A stretch of 64,000 nt of DNA from Grifola frondosa (taxonomy: Eukaryota; Basidiomycota; Agaricomycetes; Polyporales; Grifolaceae): NCBI GenBank assembly GCA_001683735.1, contig LUGG01000032.1, positions 471,797 to 535,796 on the forward strand. The letters are read 5' to 3'. Of this stretch, positions 26,101-38,185 are shown in pieces; positions within the stretch are counted from its first letter, which is position 1; the number at the start of each line of letters is the position of its first letter. A program made the translations under genes and the position numbers. The notes beneath the pieces are model-generated. The model saw only the letters and a list, made by a program, of their open reading frames with translations. It did no database searches and was not told the DNA's origin.

Positions 26101-29100
26101 ATAGTCAGAAGTGACGTGACAGTCAACTTGGTCAGGTAAGCAAATGGAAACAAGTATGTGCGTCAGCAGACTTGTGACGGAAGAAGAGACACGTGGCTTG
26201 GCACGTGACTTGAGACTTGGAGCGAGGTTCAGTGATCGTCGAGTAACCGATAGCGTCGTACGAGTGAAGCATTGACGTCATGAAGGTGAGAGACTCGAGT
26301 AGGTAAGTCAGCGTGACAGAATAGTTTGAGGAAGTCAAGAAAGGTTAAACGTGGCACTTGTTGGAAGAGAAGTGTGACACGTGTGGAAAGGTTACACTGG
26401 GAGCGAATAGTCAGAAGTGACGTGACAGTCAACTTGGTCAGGTAAGCAAATGGAAACAAGTATGTGCGTCAGCAGACTTGTGACGGAAGAAGAGACACGT
26501 GGCTTGGCACGTGACTTGAGACTTGGAGCGAGGTTCAGTGATCGTCGAGTAACCGATAGCGTCGTACGAGTGAAGCATTGACGTCATGAAGGTGAGAGAC
26601 TCGAGTAGGTAAGTCAGCGTGACAGAATAGTTTGAGGAAGTCAAGAAACGGTTAAACGTGGCACTTGTTGGAAGAGAAGTGTGACACGTGTGGAAAGGTT
26701 ACACTGGGAGCGAATAGTCAGAAGTGACGTGACAGTCAACTTGGTCAGGTAAGCAAATGGAAACAAGTATGTGCGTCAGCAGACTTGTGACGGAAGAAGA
26801 GACACGTGGCTTGGCACGTGACTTGAGACTTGGAGCGAGGTTCAGTGATCGTCGAGTAACCGATAGCGTCGTACGAGTGAAGCATTGACGTCATGAAGGT
26901 GAGAGACTCGAGTAGGTAAGTCAGCGTGACAGAATAGTTTGAGGAAGTCAAGAAACGGTTAAACGTGGCACTTGTTGGAAGAGAAGTGTGACACGTGTGG
27001 AAAGGTTACACTGGGAGCGAATAGTCAGAAGTGACGTGACAGTCAACTTGGTCAGGTAAGCAAATGGAAACAAGTATGTGCGTCAGCAGACTTGTGACGG
27101 AAGAAGAGACACGTGGCTTGGCACGTGACTTGAGACTTGGAGCGAGGTTCAGTGATCGTCGAGTAACCGATAGCGTCGTACGAGTGAAGCATTGACGTCA
27201 TGAAGGTGAGAGACTCGAGTAGGTAAGTCAGCGTGACAGAATAGTTTGAGGAAGTCAAGAAACGGTTAAACGTGGCACTTGTTGGAAGAGAAGTGTGACA
27301 CGTGTGGAAAGGTTACACTGGGAGCGAATAGTCAGAAGTGACGTGACAGTCAACTTGGTCAGGTAAGCAAATGGAAACAAGTATGTGCGTCAGCAGACTT
27401 GTGACGGAAGAAGAGACACGTGGCTTGGCACGTGACTTGAGACTTGGAGCGAGGTTCAGTGATCGTCGAGTAACCGATAGCGTCGTACGAGTGAAGCATT
27501 GACGTCATGAAGGTGAGAGACTCGAGTAGGTAAGTCAGCGTGACAGAATAGTTTGAGGAAGTCAAGAAACGGTTAAACGTGGCACTTGTTGGAAGAGAAG
27601 TGTGACACGTGTGGAAAGGTTACACTGGGAGCGAATAGTCAGAAGTGACGTGACAGTCAACTTGGTCAGGTAAGCAAATGGAAACAAGTATGTGCGTCAG
27701 CAGACTTGTGACGGAAGAAGAGACACGTGGCTTGGCACGTGACTTGAGACTTGGAGCGAGGTTCAGTGATCGTCGAGTAACCGATAGCGTCGTACGAGTG
27801 AAGCATTGACGTCATGAAGGTGAGAGACTCGAGTAGGTAAGTCAGCGTGACAGAATAGTTTGAGGAAGTCAAGAAACGGTTAAACGTGGCACTTGTTGGA
27901 AGAGAAGTGTGACACGTGTGGAAAGGTTACACTGGGAGCGAATAGTCAGAAGTGACGTGACAGTCAACTTGGTCAGGTAAGCAAATGGAAACAAGTATGT
28001 GCGTCAGCAGACTTGTGACGGAGAAGAGACACGTGGCTTGGCACGTGACTTGAGACTTGGAGCGAGGTTCAGTGATCGTCGAGTAACCGATAGCGTCGTA
28101 CGAGTGAAGCATTGACGTCATGAAGGTGAGAGACTCGAGTAGGTAAGTCAGCGTGACAGAATAGTTTGAGGAAGTCAAGAAACGGTTAAACGTGGCACTT
28201 GTTGGAAGAGAAGTGTGACACGTGTGGAAAGGTTACACTGGGAGCGAATAGTCAGAAGTGACGTGACAGTCAACTTGGTCAGGTAAGCAAATGGAAACAA
28301 GTATGTGCGTCAGCAGACTTGTGACGGAAGAAGAGACACGTGGCTTGGCACGTGACTTGAGACTTGGAGCGAGGTTCAGTGATCGTCGAGTAACCGATAG
28401 CGTCGTACGAGTGAAGCATTGACGTCATGAAGGTGAGAGACTCGAGTAGGTAAGTCAGCGTGACAGAATAGTTTGAGGAAGTCAAGAAACGGTTAAACGT
28501 GGCACTTGTTGGAAGAGAAGTGTGACACGTGTGGAAAGGTTACACTGGGAGCGAATAGTCAGAAGTGACGTGACAGTCAACTTGGTCAGGTAAGCAAATG
28601 GAAACAAGTATGTGCGTCAGCAGACTTGTGACGGAAGAAGAGACACGTGGCTTGGCACGTGACTTGAGACTTGGAGCGAGGTTCAGTGATCGTCGAGTAA
28701 CCGATAGCGTCGTACGAGTGAAGCATTGACGTCATGAAGGTGAGAGACTCGAGTAGGTAAGTCAGCGTGACAGAATAGTTTGAGGAAGTCAAGAAACGGT
28801 TAAACGTGGCACTTGTTGGAAGAGAAGTGTGACACGTGTGGAAAGGTTACACTGGAGCGAATAGTCAGAAGTGACGTGACAGTCACTTGGTCAGGTAAGC
28901 AAATGGAAACAAGTATGTGCGTCAGCAGACTTGTGACGGAAGAAGAGACACGTGGCTTGGCACGTGACTTAGACTTGGAGCGAGGTTCAGTGATCGTCGA
29001 GTAACCGATAGCGTCGTACGAGTGAAGCATTGACGTCAGAAGGTGAGAGACTCGAGTAGGTAAGTCAGCGTGACAGAATAGTTTGAGGAAGTCAAGAAAC

Positions 29101-32100
29101 GGTTAAACGTGGCACTTGTTGGAAGAGAAGTGTGACACGTGTGGAAAGGTTACACTGGAGCGAATAGTCAGAAGTGACGTGACAGTCAACTTGGTCAGGT
29201 AAGCAAATGGAAACAAGTATGTGCGTCAGCAGACTTGTGACGGAAGAAGAGACACGTGGCTTGGCACGTGACTTGAGACTTGGAGCGAGGTTCAGTGATC
29301 GTCGAGTAACCGATAGCGTCGTACGAGTGAAGCTTGACGTCATGAAGGTGAGAGACTCGAGTAGGTAAGTCAGCGTGACAGAATAGTTTGAGGAAGTCAA
29401 GAAACGGTTAAACGTGGCACTTGTTGGAAGAGAAGTGTGACACGTGTGGAAAGGTTACACTGGGAGCGAATAGTCAGAAGTGACGTGACAGTCAACTTGG
29501 TCAGGTAAGCAAATGGAAACAAGTATGTGCGTCAGCAGACTTGTGACGGAAGAAGAGACACGTGGCTTGGCACGTGACTTGAGACTTGGAGCGAGGTTCA
29601 GTGATCGTCGAGTAACCGATAGCGTCGTACGAGTGAAGCATTGACGTCATGAAGGTGAGAGACTCGAGTAGGTAAGTCAGCGTGACAGAATAGTTTGAGG
29701 AAGTCAAGAAACGGTTAAACGTGGCACTTGTTGGAAGAGAAGTGTGACACGTGTGGAAAGGTTACACTGGAGCGAATAGTCAGAAGTGACGTGACAGTCA
29801 ACTTGGTCAGGTAAGCAAATGAAACAAGTATGTGCGTCAGCAGACTTGTGACGGAAGAAGAGACACGTGGCTTGGCACGTGACTTGAGACTTGGAGCGAG
29901 GTTCAGTGATCGTCGAGTAACCGATAGCGTCGTACGAGTGAAGCATTGACGTCATGAAGGTGAGAGACTCGAGTAGGAAGTCAGCGTGACAGAATAGTTT
30001 GAGGAAGTCAAGAAACGGTTAAACGTGGCACTTGTTGGAAGAGAAGTGTGACACGTGTGGAAAGGTTACACTGGGAGCGAATAGTCAGAAGTGACGTGAC
30101 AGTCAACTTGGTCAGGTAAGCAAATGGAAACAAGTATGTGCGTCAGCAAGACTTGTGACGGAAGAAGAGACACGTGGCTTGGCACGTGACTTGAGACTTG
30201 GAGCGAGGTTCAGTGATCGTCGAGTAACCGATAGCGTCGTACGAGTGAAGCATTGACGTCATGAAGGTGAGAGACTCGAGTAGGTAAGTCAGCGTGACAG
30301 AATAGTTTGAGGAAGTCAAGAAACGGTTAAACGTGGCACTTGTTGGAAGAGAAGTGTGACACGTGTGGAAAGGTTACACTGGGAGCGAATAGTCAGAAGT
30401 GACGTGACAGTCAACTTGGTCAGGTAAGCAAATGGAAACAAGTATGTGCGTCAGCAGACTTGTGACGGAAAAGAGACACGTGGCTTGGCACGTGACTTGA
30501 GACTTGGAGCGAGGTTCAGTGATCGTCGAGTAACCGATAGCGTCGTACGAGTGAAGCATTTGACGTCATGAAGGTGAGAGACTCGAGTAGGTAAGTCAGC
30601 GTGACAGAATAGTTTGAGGAAGTCAAGAAACGGTTAAACGTGGCACTTGTTGGAAGAGAAGTGTGACACGTGTGGAAAGGTTACACTGGAGCGAATAGTC
30701 AGAAGTGACGTGACAGTCACTTGGTCAGGTAAGCAAATGGAAACAAGTATGTGCGTCAGCAGACTTGTGACGGAAGAAGAGACACGTGGCTTGGCAGCGT
30801 GGACTTGAGACTTGGAGCGAGGTTCAGTGATCGTCGAGTAACCGATAGCGTCGTACGAGTGAAGCATTGACGTCATGAAGGTGAGAGACTCGAGTAGGTA
30901 AGTCAGCGTGACAGAATAGTTTGAGGAAGTCAAGAAACGGTTAACGTGGCACTTGTTGGAAGAGAAGTGTGACACGTGTGGAAAGGTTACACTGGAGCGA
31001 ATGTCAGAAGTGACGTTGACAGTCAACTTGGTCAGGTAAGCAAATGGAAACAAGTATGTGCGTCAGCAGACTTGTGACGGAAGAAGAGACACGTGGCTTG
31101 GCACGTGACTTGAGACTTGGAGCGAGGTTCAGTGATCGTCGAGTAACCGATAGCGTCGTACGAGTGAAGCATTGACGTCATGAAGGTGAGAGACTCGAGT
31201 AGGTAAGTCAGCGTGACAGAATAGTTTGAGGAAGTCAAGAAACGGTTAAACGTGGCACTTGTTGGAAGAGAAGTGTGACACGTGTGGAAAGGTTACACTG
31301 GGAGCGAATAGTCAGAAGTGACGTGACAGTCAACTTGGTCAGGTAAGCAAATGGAAACAAGTATGTGCGTCAGCAGACTTGTGACGGAAGAAGAGACACG
31401 TGGCTTGGCACGTGACTTGAGACTTGGAGCGAGGTTCAGTGATCGTCGAGTAACCGATAGCGTCGTACGAGTGAAGATTGACGTCATGAAGGTGAGAGAC
31501 TCGAGTAGGTAAGTCAGCGTGACAGAATAGTTGAGGAAGTCAAGAAACGGTTAAACGTGGCACTTGTTGGAAGAGAAGTGTGACACGTGTGGAAAGGTTA
31601 CACTGGGAGCGAATAGTCAGAAGTGACGTGACAGTCAACTTGGTCAGGTAAGCAAATGGAAACAAGTATGTGCGTCAGCAGACTTGTGACGGAAGAAGAG
31701 ACACGTGGCTTGGCACGTGACTTGAGACTTGGAGCGAGGTTCAGTGATCGTCGAGTAACCGATAGCGTCGTACGAGTGAAGCATTGACGTCATGAAGGTG
31801 AGAGACTCGAGTAGGTAAGTCAGCGTGACAGAATAGTTTGAGGAAGTCAAGAAACGGTTAAACGTGGCACTTGTTGGAAGAGAAGTGTGACACGTGTGAA
31901 AGGTTACACTGGGAGCGAATAGTCAGAAGTGACGTTGACAGTCAACTTGGTCAGGTAAGCAAAATGGAAACAAGTATGTGCGTCAGCAGACTTGTGACGG
32001 AAGAAGAGACACGTGGCTTGGCACGTGACTTGGAGACTTGGAGCGAGGTTAGTGATCGTCGAGTAACCGATAGCGTCGTACGAGTGAAGCATTGACGTCA

Positions 32101-35100
32101 TGAAGGTGAGAGAACTCGAGTAGGTAAGTCAGCGTGACAGAATAGTTTGAGGAAGTCAAGAAACGGTTAAACGTGGCACTTGTTGGAAGAGAAGTGTGAC
32201 ACGTGTGGAAAGGTTACACTGGGAGCGAATAGTCAGAAGTGACGTTGACAGTCAACTTGGTCAGGTAAGCAAATGGAAACAAGTATGTGCGTCAGCAGAC
32301 TTGTGACGGAAGAAGAGAACGTGGCTTGGCACGTGACTTGAGACTTGGAGCGAGGTTCAGTGATCGTCGAGTAACCGATAGCGTCGTACGAGTGAAGCAT
32401 TGACGTCATGAAGGTGAGAGACTCGAGTAGGTAAGTCAGCGTGACAGAATAGTTTGAGGAAGTCAAGAAACGGTTAACGTGGCACTTGTTGGAAGAGAAG
32501 TGTGACACGTGTTGGAAAGGTTAACTGGGAGTCGAATAGTCAGAAGTGACGTGACAGTCAACTTGGTCAGGTAAGCAAATGGAAACAAGTATGTGCGTCA
32601 GCAGACTTGTGACGGAAGAAGAGACACGTGGCTTGGCACGTGACTTGAGACTTGGAGCGAGGTTCATGATCGTCGAGTAACCGATAGCGTCGTACGAGTG
32701 AAGCATTGACGTCATGAAGGTGAGAGACTCGAGTAGGTAAGTCAGCGTGACAGAATAGTTTGAGGAAGTCAAGAAACGGTTAAACGTGGCACTTGTTGGA
32801 AGAGAAGTGTGACACGTGTGGAAAGGTTACACTGGGAGCGAATAGTCAGAAGTGACGTGACAGTCAACTTGGTTCAGGTAAGCAAATGGAAACAAGTATG
32901 TGCGTCAGCAGACTTGTGACGGAAGAAGAGACACGTGGCTTGGCACGTGACTGGAGACTTGGAGCGAGGTTCGTGATCGTCGAGTAACCGATAGCGTCGT
33001 ACGAGTGAAGCATTGACGTCATGAAGGTGAGAGACTCGAGTAGGTAAGTCAGCGTGACAGAATAGTTTGAGGAAGTCAAGAAACGGTTAAACGTGGCACT
33101 TGTTGGAAGAGAAGTGTGACACGTGTGGAAAGGTTACACTGGAGCGAATAGTCAGAAGTGACGTGACAGTCAACTTGGTCAGGTAAGCAAATGGAAACAA
33201 GTATGTGCGTCAGCAGACTTGTGACGGAAGAAGAGACACGTGGCTTGGCACGTGACTTGAGACTTGGAGCGAGGTTCAGTGATCGTCGAGTAACCGATAG
33301 CGTCGTACGAGTGAAGCATTGACGTCAGAAGGTGAGAGACTCGAGTAGGTAAGTCAGCGTGACAGAATAGTTTGAGGAAGTCAAGAAACGGTTAAACGTG
33401 GCACTTGTTGGAAGAGAAGTGTGACACGTGTGGAAAGGTTACACTGGGAGCGAATAGTCAGAAGTGACGTGACAGTCAACTTGGTCAGGTAAGCAAATGG
33501 AAACAAGTATGTGCGTCAGCAGACTTGTGACGGAAGAAGAGACACGTGGCTTGGCACGTGACTTGAGACTTGGAGCCGAGGTTCAGTGATCGTCGAGTAA
33601 CCGATAGCGTCGTACGAGTGAATGCATTGACGTCATGAAGGTGAGAGACTCGAGTAGGTTAAGTCAGCGTGACAGAATAGTTTGAGGAAGTCAAGAAACG
33701 GTTTAAACGTGGCACTTGTTGGAAGAGAAGTGTGACACGTGTGGAAAGGTTACACTGGGAGCGAAGAGTCAGAATCTAAAGTAGTAACGTGCATGCGTCA
33801 ATCAGGTAAGCAAATGAAACAAGTATGTGCGTCAGCAGACTTGTGACGGAAGAAGAGACACGTGGCTTGGCACGTGACTGAGACTTGGAGCGAGGTTCAG
33901 TGATCGTCGAGTAACCGATAGCGTCGTACGAGTGAAGCATTGACGTCATGAAGGTGAGAGACTCGAGTAGGTAAGTCAGCGTGACAGAATAGTTTGAGGA
34001 AGTCAAGAAAACGGTTAAACGTGGCACTTGTTGAAGAGAAGTGTGACACGTGTGGAAAGGTTACACTGGAGCGAAATAGTCAGAAGTGACGTGACAGTCA
34101 ACTTGGTCAGGTAAGCAAATGGAAACAAGTATGTGCGTCAGCAGACTTGTGACGGAAGAAGAGACACGTGGCTTGGCACGTGACTTGAGACTTGGAGCGA
34201 GGTTCAGTGATCGTCGAGTAACCGATAGCGTCGTACGAGTGAAGCATTGACGTCATGAAGGTGAGAGACTCGAGTAGGTAAGTCAGCGTGACAGAATAGT
34301 TTGAGGAAGTCAAGAAACGGTTAAACGTGGCACTTGTTGGAAGAGAAGTGTGACACGTGTGGAAAAGGTTACACTGGGACGAATAGTCAGAAGTGACGTG
34401 ACAGTCAACTTGGTCAGGTAAGCAAATGGAAACAAGTATGTGCGTCAGCAGACTTGTGACGGAAGAAGAGACACGTGGCTTGGCACGTGACTTGAGACTT
34501 GGAGCGAGGTTCAGTGATCGTCGAGTAACCGATAGCGTCGTACGAGTGAACATTGACGTCATGAAGGTGAGAGACTCGAGTAGGTAAGTCAGCGTGACAG
34601 AATAGTTTGAGGAAGTCAAGAAACGGTTAAACGTGGCACTTGTTGGAAGAGAAGTGTGACACGTGTGGAAAGGTTACACTGGAGCGAATAGTCAGAAGTG
34701 ACGTGACAGTCAACTTGGTCAGGTAAGCAAATGGAAACAAGTATGTGCGTCAGCAGACTTGTGACGGAAGAAGAGACACGTGGCTTGGCACGTGACTTGA
34801 GACTTGGAGCGAGGTTCAGTGATCGTCGAGTAACCGATAGCGTCGTACGGTGAAGCATTGACGTCATGAAGGTGAGAGACTCGAGTAGGTAAGTCAGCGT
34901 GACAGAATAGTTTGAGGAAGTCAAGAAACGGTTAAACGTGGCACTTGTTGGAAGAGAAGTGTGACACGTGTGGAAAGGTTCACTGGGAGCGAATAGTCAG
35001 AAGTGACGTGACATCAACTTGGTCAGGTAAGCAAATGGAAACAAGTATGTGCGTCAGCAAGACTTGTGACGGAAGAAGAGACACGTGGCTTGGCACGTGG

Positions 35101-38100
35101 ACTGAGACTTGGAGCGAGGTTCAGTTCGTCGTCGAGTAACGATAGCGTCGACGAGTGAGCATTGACGTCATGAAGGTGAGAGACTCGAGTAGGTAAGTCA
35201 GCGTGACAGAATAGTTTGAGGAAGTCAAGAAAGGTTAAACGTGCAACTTGTTGGAAGAGAAGTGTGACACGTTGGAAAGGTTACATCGGGAGCAATAGTC
35301 AGAAGTGACGTTGACAGTCAACTTGGTCAGGTAAGCAAATGGAAACAAGTATGTGCGTCAGCAGACTTGTACGGAAGAAGAAGAACGTGGCTTGCACGTG
35401 ACTTGAGACTTGGAGCGAGGTTCAGTGATCGTCGAGTAACCGATAGCGTCGTACGAGTGAATGCATTGACGTCATGGAAGGTTGAGAGACTCGAGTAGGT
35501 AAGTCAGCGTGACAGAATAGTTTGAGGAAGTCAAGAAACGGTTAAACGTGGCACTTGTTGGAAGAGAAGTGTGACACGTGTGGAAAGGTTACACTGGGAG
35601 CGAATAGTCAGAAGTGACGTGACAGTCAACTTGGTCAGGTAAGCAAATGGAAACAAGTATGTGCGTCAGCAGACTTGTGACGGAAGAAGAGACACGTGGC
35701 TTGGCACGTGACTTGAGACTTGGAGCGAGGTTCAGTGATCGTCGAGTAACCGATAGCGTCGTACGAGTGAAGCATTGACGTCATGAAGGTGAGAGACTCG
35801 AGTAGGTAAGTCAGCGTGACAGAATAGTTTGAGGAAGTCAAGAAACGGTTAAACGTGGCACTTGTTGGAAGAGAAGTGTGACACGTGTGGAAAGGTTACA
35901 CTGGGAGCGAATAGTCAGAAGTGACGTGACAGTCAACTTGGTCAGGTAAGCAAATGGAAACAAGTATGTGCGTCAGCAGACTTGTGACGGAAGAAGAGAC
36001 ACGTGGCTTGGCACGTGACTTGAGACTTGGAGCGAGGTTCAGTGATCGTCGAGTAACCGATAGCGTCGTACGAGTGAAGCATTGACGTCATGAAGGTGAG
36101 AGACTCGAGTAGTAAGTCAGCGTGACAGAATAGTTTGAGGAAGTCAAGAAACGGTTAAACGTGGCACTTGTTGGAAGAGAAGTGTGACACGTGTGGAAAG
36201 GTTACACTGGGAGCGAATAGTCAGAAGTGACGTGACAGTCAACTTGGTCAGGTAAGCAAATGGAAACAAGTATGTGCGTCAGCAGACTTGTGACGGAAGA
36301 AGAGACACGTGGCTTGGCACGTGACTTGAGACTTGGCGAGGTTCAGTGATCGTCGAGTAACCGATAGCGTCGTACGAGTGAAGCATTGACGTCATGAAGG
36401 TGAGAGACTCGAGTAGGTAAGTCAGCGTGACAGAATAGTTTGAGGAAGTCAAGAAACGGTTAAACGTGGCACTTGTTGGAAGAGAAGTGTGACACGTGTG
36501 GAAAGGTTACACTGGGAGCGAATAGTCAGAAGTGACGTGACAGTCAACTTGGTCAGGTAAGCAAATGGAAACAAGTATGTGCGTCAGCAGACTTGTGACG
36601 GAAGAAGAGACACGTGGCTTGGCACGTGACTTGAGACTTGGAGCGAGGTTCAGTGATCGTCGAGTAACCGATAGCGTCGTACGAGTGAAGCATTGACGTC
36701 ATGAAGGTGAGAGACTCGAGTAGGTAAGTCAGCGTGACAGAATAGTTTGAGGAAGTCAAGAAACGGTTAAACGTGGCACTTGTTGGAAGAGAAGTGTGAC
36801 ACGTGTGGAAAGGTTACACTGGGAGCGAATAGTCAGAAGTGACGTGACAGTCAACTTGGTCAGGTAAGCAAATGGAAACAAGTATGTGCGTCAGCAGACT
36901 TGTGACGGAAGAAGAGACACGTGGCTTGGCACGTGACTTGAGACTTGGAGCGAGGTTCAGTGATCGTCGAGTAACCGATAGCGTCGTACGAGTGAAGCAT
37001 TGACGTCATGAAGGTGAGAGACTCGAGTAGGTAAGTCAGCGTGACAGAATAGTTTGAGGAAGTCAAGAAACGGTTAAACGTGGCACTTGTTGGAAGAGAA
37101 GTGTGACACGTGTGGAAAGGTTACACTGGGAGCGAATAGTCAGAAGTGACGTGACAGTCAACTTGGTCAGGTAAGCAAATGGAAACAAGTATGTGCGTCA
37201 GCAGACTTGTGACGGAAGAAGAGACACGTGGCTTGGCACGTGACTTGAGACTTGGAGCGAGGTTCAGTGATCGTCGAGTAACCGATAGCGTCGTACGAGT
37301 GAAGCATTGACGTCATGAAGGTGAGAGACTCGAGTAGGTAAGTCAGCGTGACAGAATAGTTTGAGGAAGTCAAGAAACGGTTAAACGTGGCACTTGTTGG
37401 AAGAGAAGTGTGACACGTGTGGAAAGGTTACACTGGGAGCGAATAGTCAGAAGTGACGTGACAGTCAACTTGGTCAGGTAAGCAAATGGAAACAAGTATG
37501 TGCGTCAGCAGACTTGTGACGGAAGAAGAGACACGTGGCTTGGCACGTGACTTGAGACTTGGAGCGAGGTTCAGTGATCGTCGAGTAACCGATAGCGTCG
37601 TACGAGTGAAGCATTGACGTCATGAAGGTGAGAGACTCGAGTAGGTAAGTCAGCGTGACAGAATAGTTTGAGGAAGTCAAGAAACGGTTAAACGTGGCAC
37701 TTGTTGGAAGAGAAGTGTGACACGTGTGGAAAGGTTACACTGGGAGCGAATAGTCAGAAGTGACGTGACAGTCAACTTGGTCAGGTAAGCAAATGGAAAC
37801 AAGTATGTGCGTCAGCAGACTTGTGACGGAAGAAGAGACACGTGGCTTGGCACGTGACTTGAGACTTGGAGCGAGGTTCAGTGATCGTCGAGTAACCGAT
37901 AGCGTCGTACGAGTGAAGCATTGACGTCATGAAGGTGAGAGACTCGAGTAGGTAAGTCAGCGTGACAGAATAGTTTGAGGAAGTCAAGAAACGGTTAAAC
38001 GTGGCACTTGTTGGAAGAGAAGTGTGACACGTGTGGAAAGGTTACACTGGGAGCGAATAGTCAGAAGTGACGTGACAGTCAACTTGGTCAGGTAAGCAAA

Positions 38101-38185
38101 TGGAAACAAGTATGTGCGTCAGCAGACTTGTGACGGAAGAAGAGACACGTGGCTTGGCACGTGACTTGAGACTTGGAGCGAGGTT
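17125..38185 (+). repeat. Satellite: ~68.6 tandem copies of a 307-bp unit (21 kb)
   Basis: Head-to-tail copies with a 307-bp period run without interruption from the tagtttgagg motif at 17125 to gcgaggtt at 38185. I counted 68 copies of the same internal landmark (17242, 17549, 17856 ... 37781) plus a partial one at 38088. The consensus counted by hand is A 94, C 47, G 102, T 64: 48.5% GC, strongly G over C on the plus strand, with 19 CpG (slightly above expectation). Each unit contains one TGACGTCA, one TGACGTGAC, three CACGTG, one CTCGAG and two splice-donor-like sequences (caggtaagc, taggtaagt). The minus strand of an intact unit has a 68-codon open frame; because 307 is not a multiple of 3, frames do not run through copies. 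No homology to a known satellite is recognised. Confidence 0.97.
28800..35540 (+). repeat. Heterogeneous core of the 307-bp array
   Basis: In this band nearly every unit carries one or several small indels or substitutions, such as gggagcg to ggagcg, gacgtgac to gacgttgac and ggtaag to ggttaag. Units before 28.8 kb and after 35.5 kb are almost all exact 307-mers. The most divergent unit has a replaced segment at about 33,764-33,805 where gtgacgtgacagtcaact becomes an unrelated string. The sharp banding is directly visible. Whether it reflects real divergence or poor consensus in the middle of a repeat longer than the reads cannot be decided from the sequence. Confidence 0.85.

Noticed and set aside
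17242..37987. About fifty near-identical 68-codon minus-strand frames, one per satellite unit
   Set aside because: They are a by-product of the 307-bp repeat: units with 1-bp changes lose or lengthen the frame freely, and no start context, signal or domain supports coding. Not listed as genes.
17125..38185. CRISPR array
   Set aside because: The period is 307 bp with no unique spacers; units are identical throughout and the context is eukaryotic.
17125..38185. rDNA intergenic-spacer repeats
   Set aside because: No 5S, 18S, 5.8S or 28S sequence is recognisable on either side; the flanks are protein genes and AT-rich DNA.
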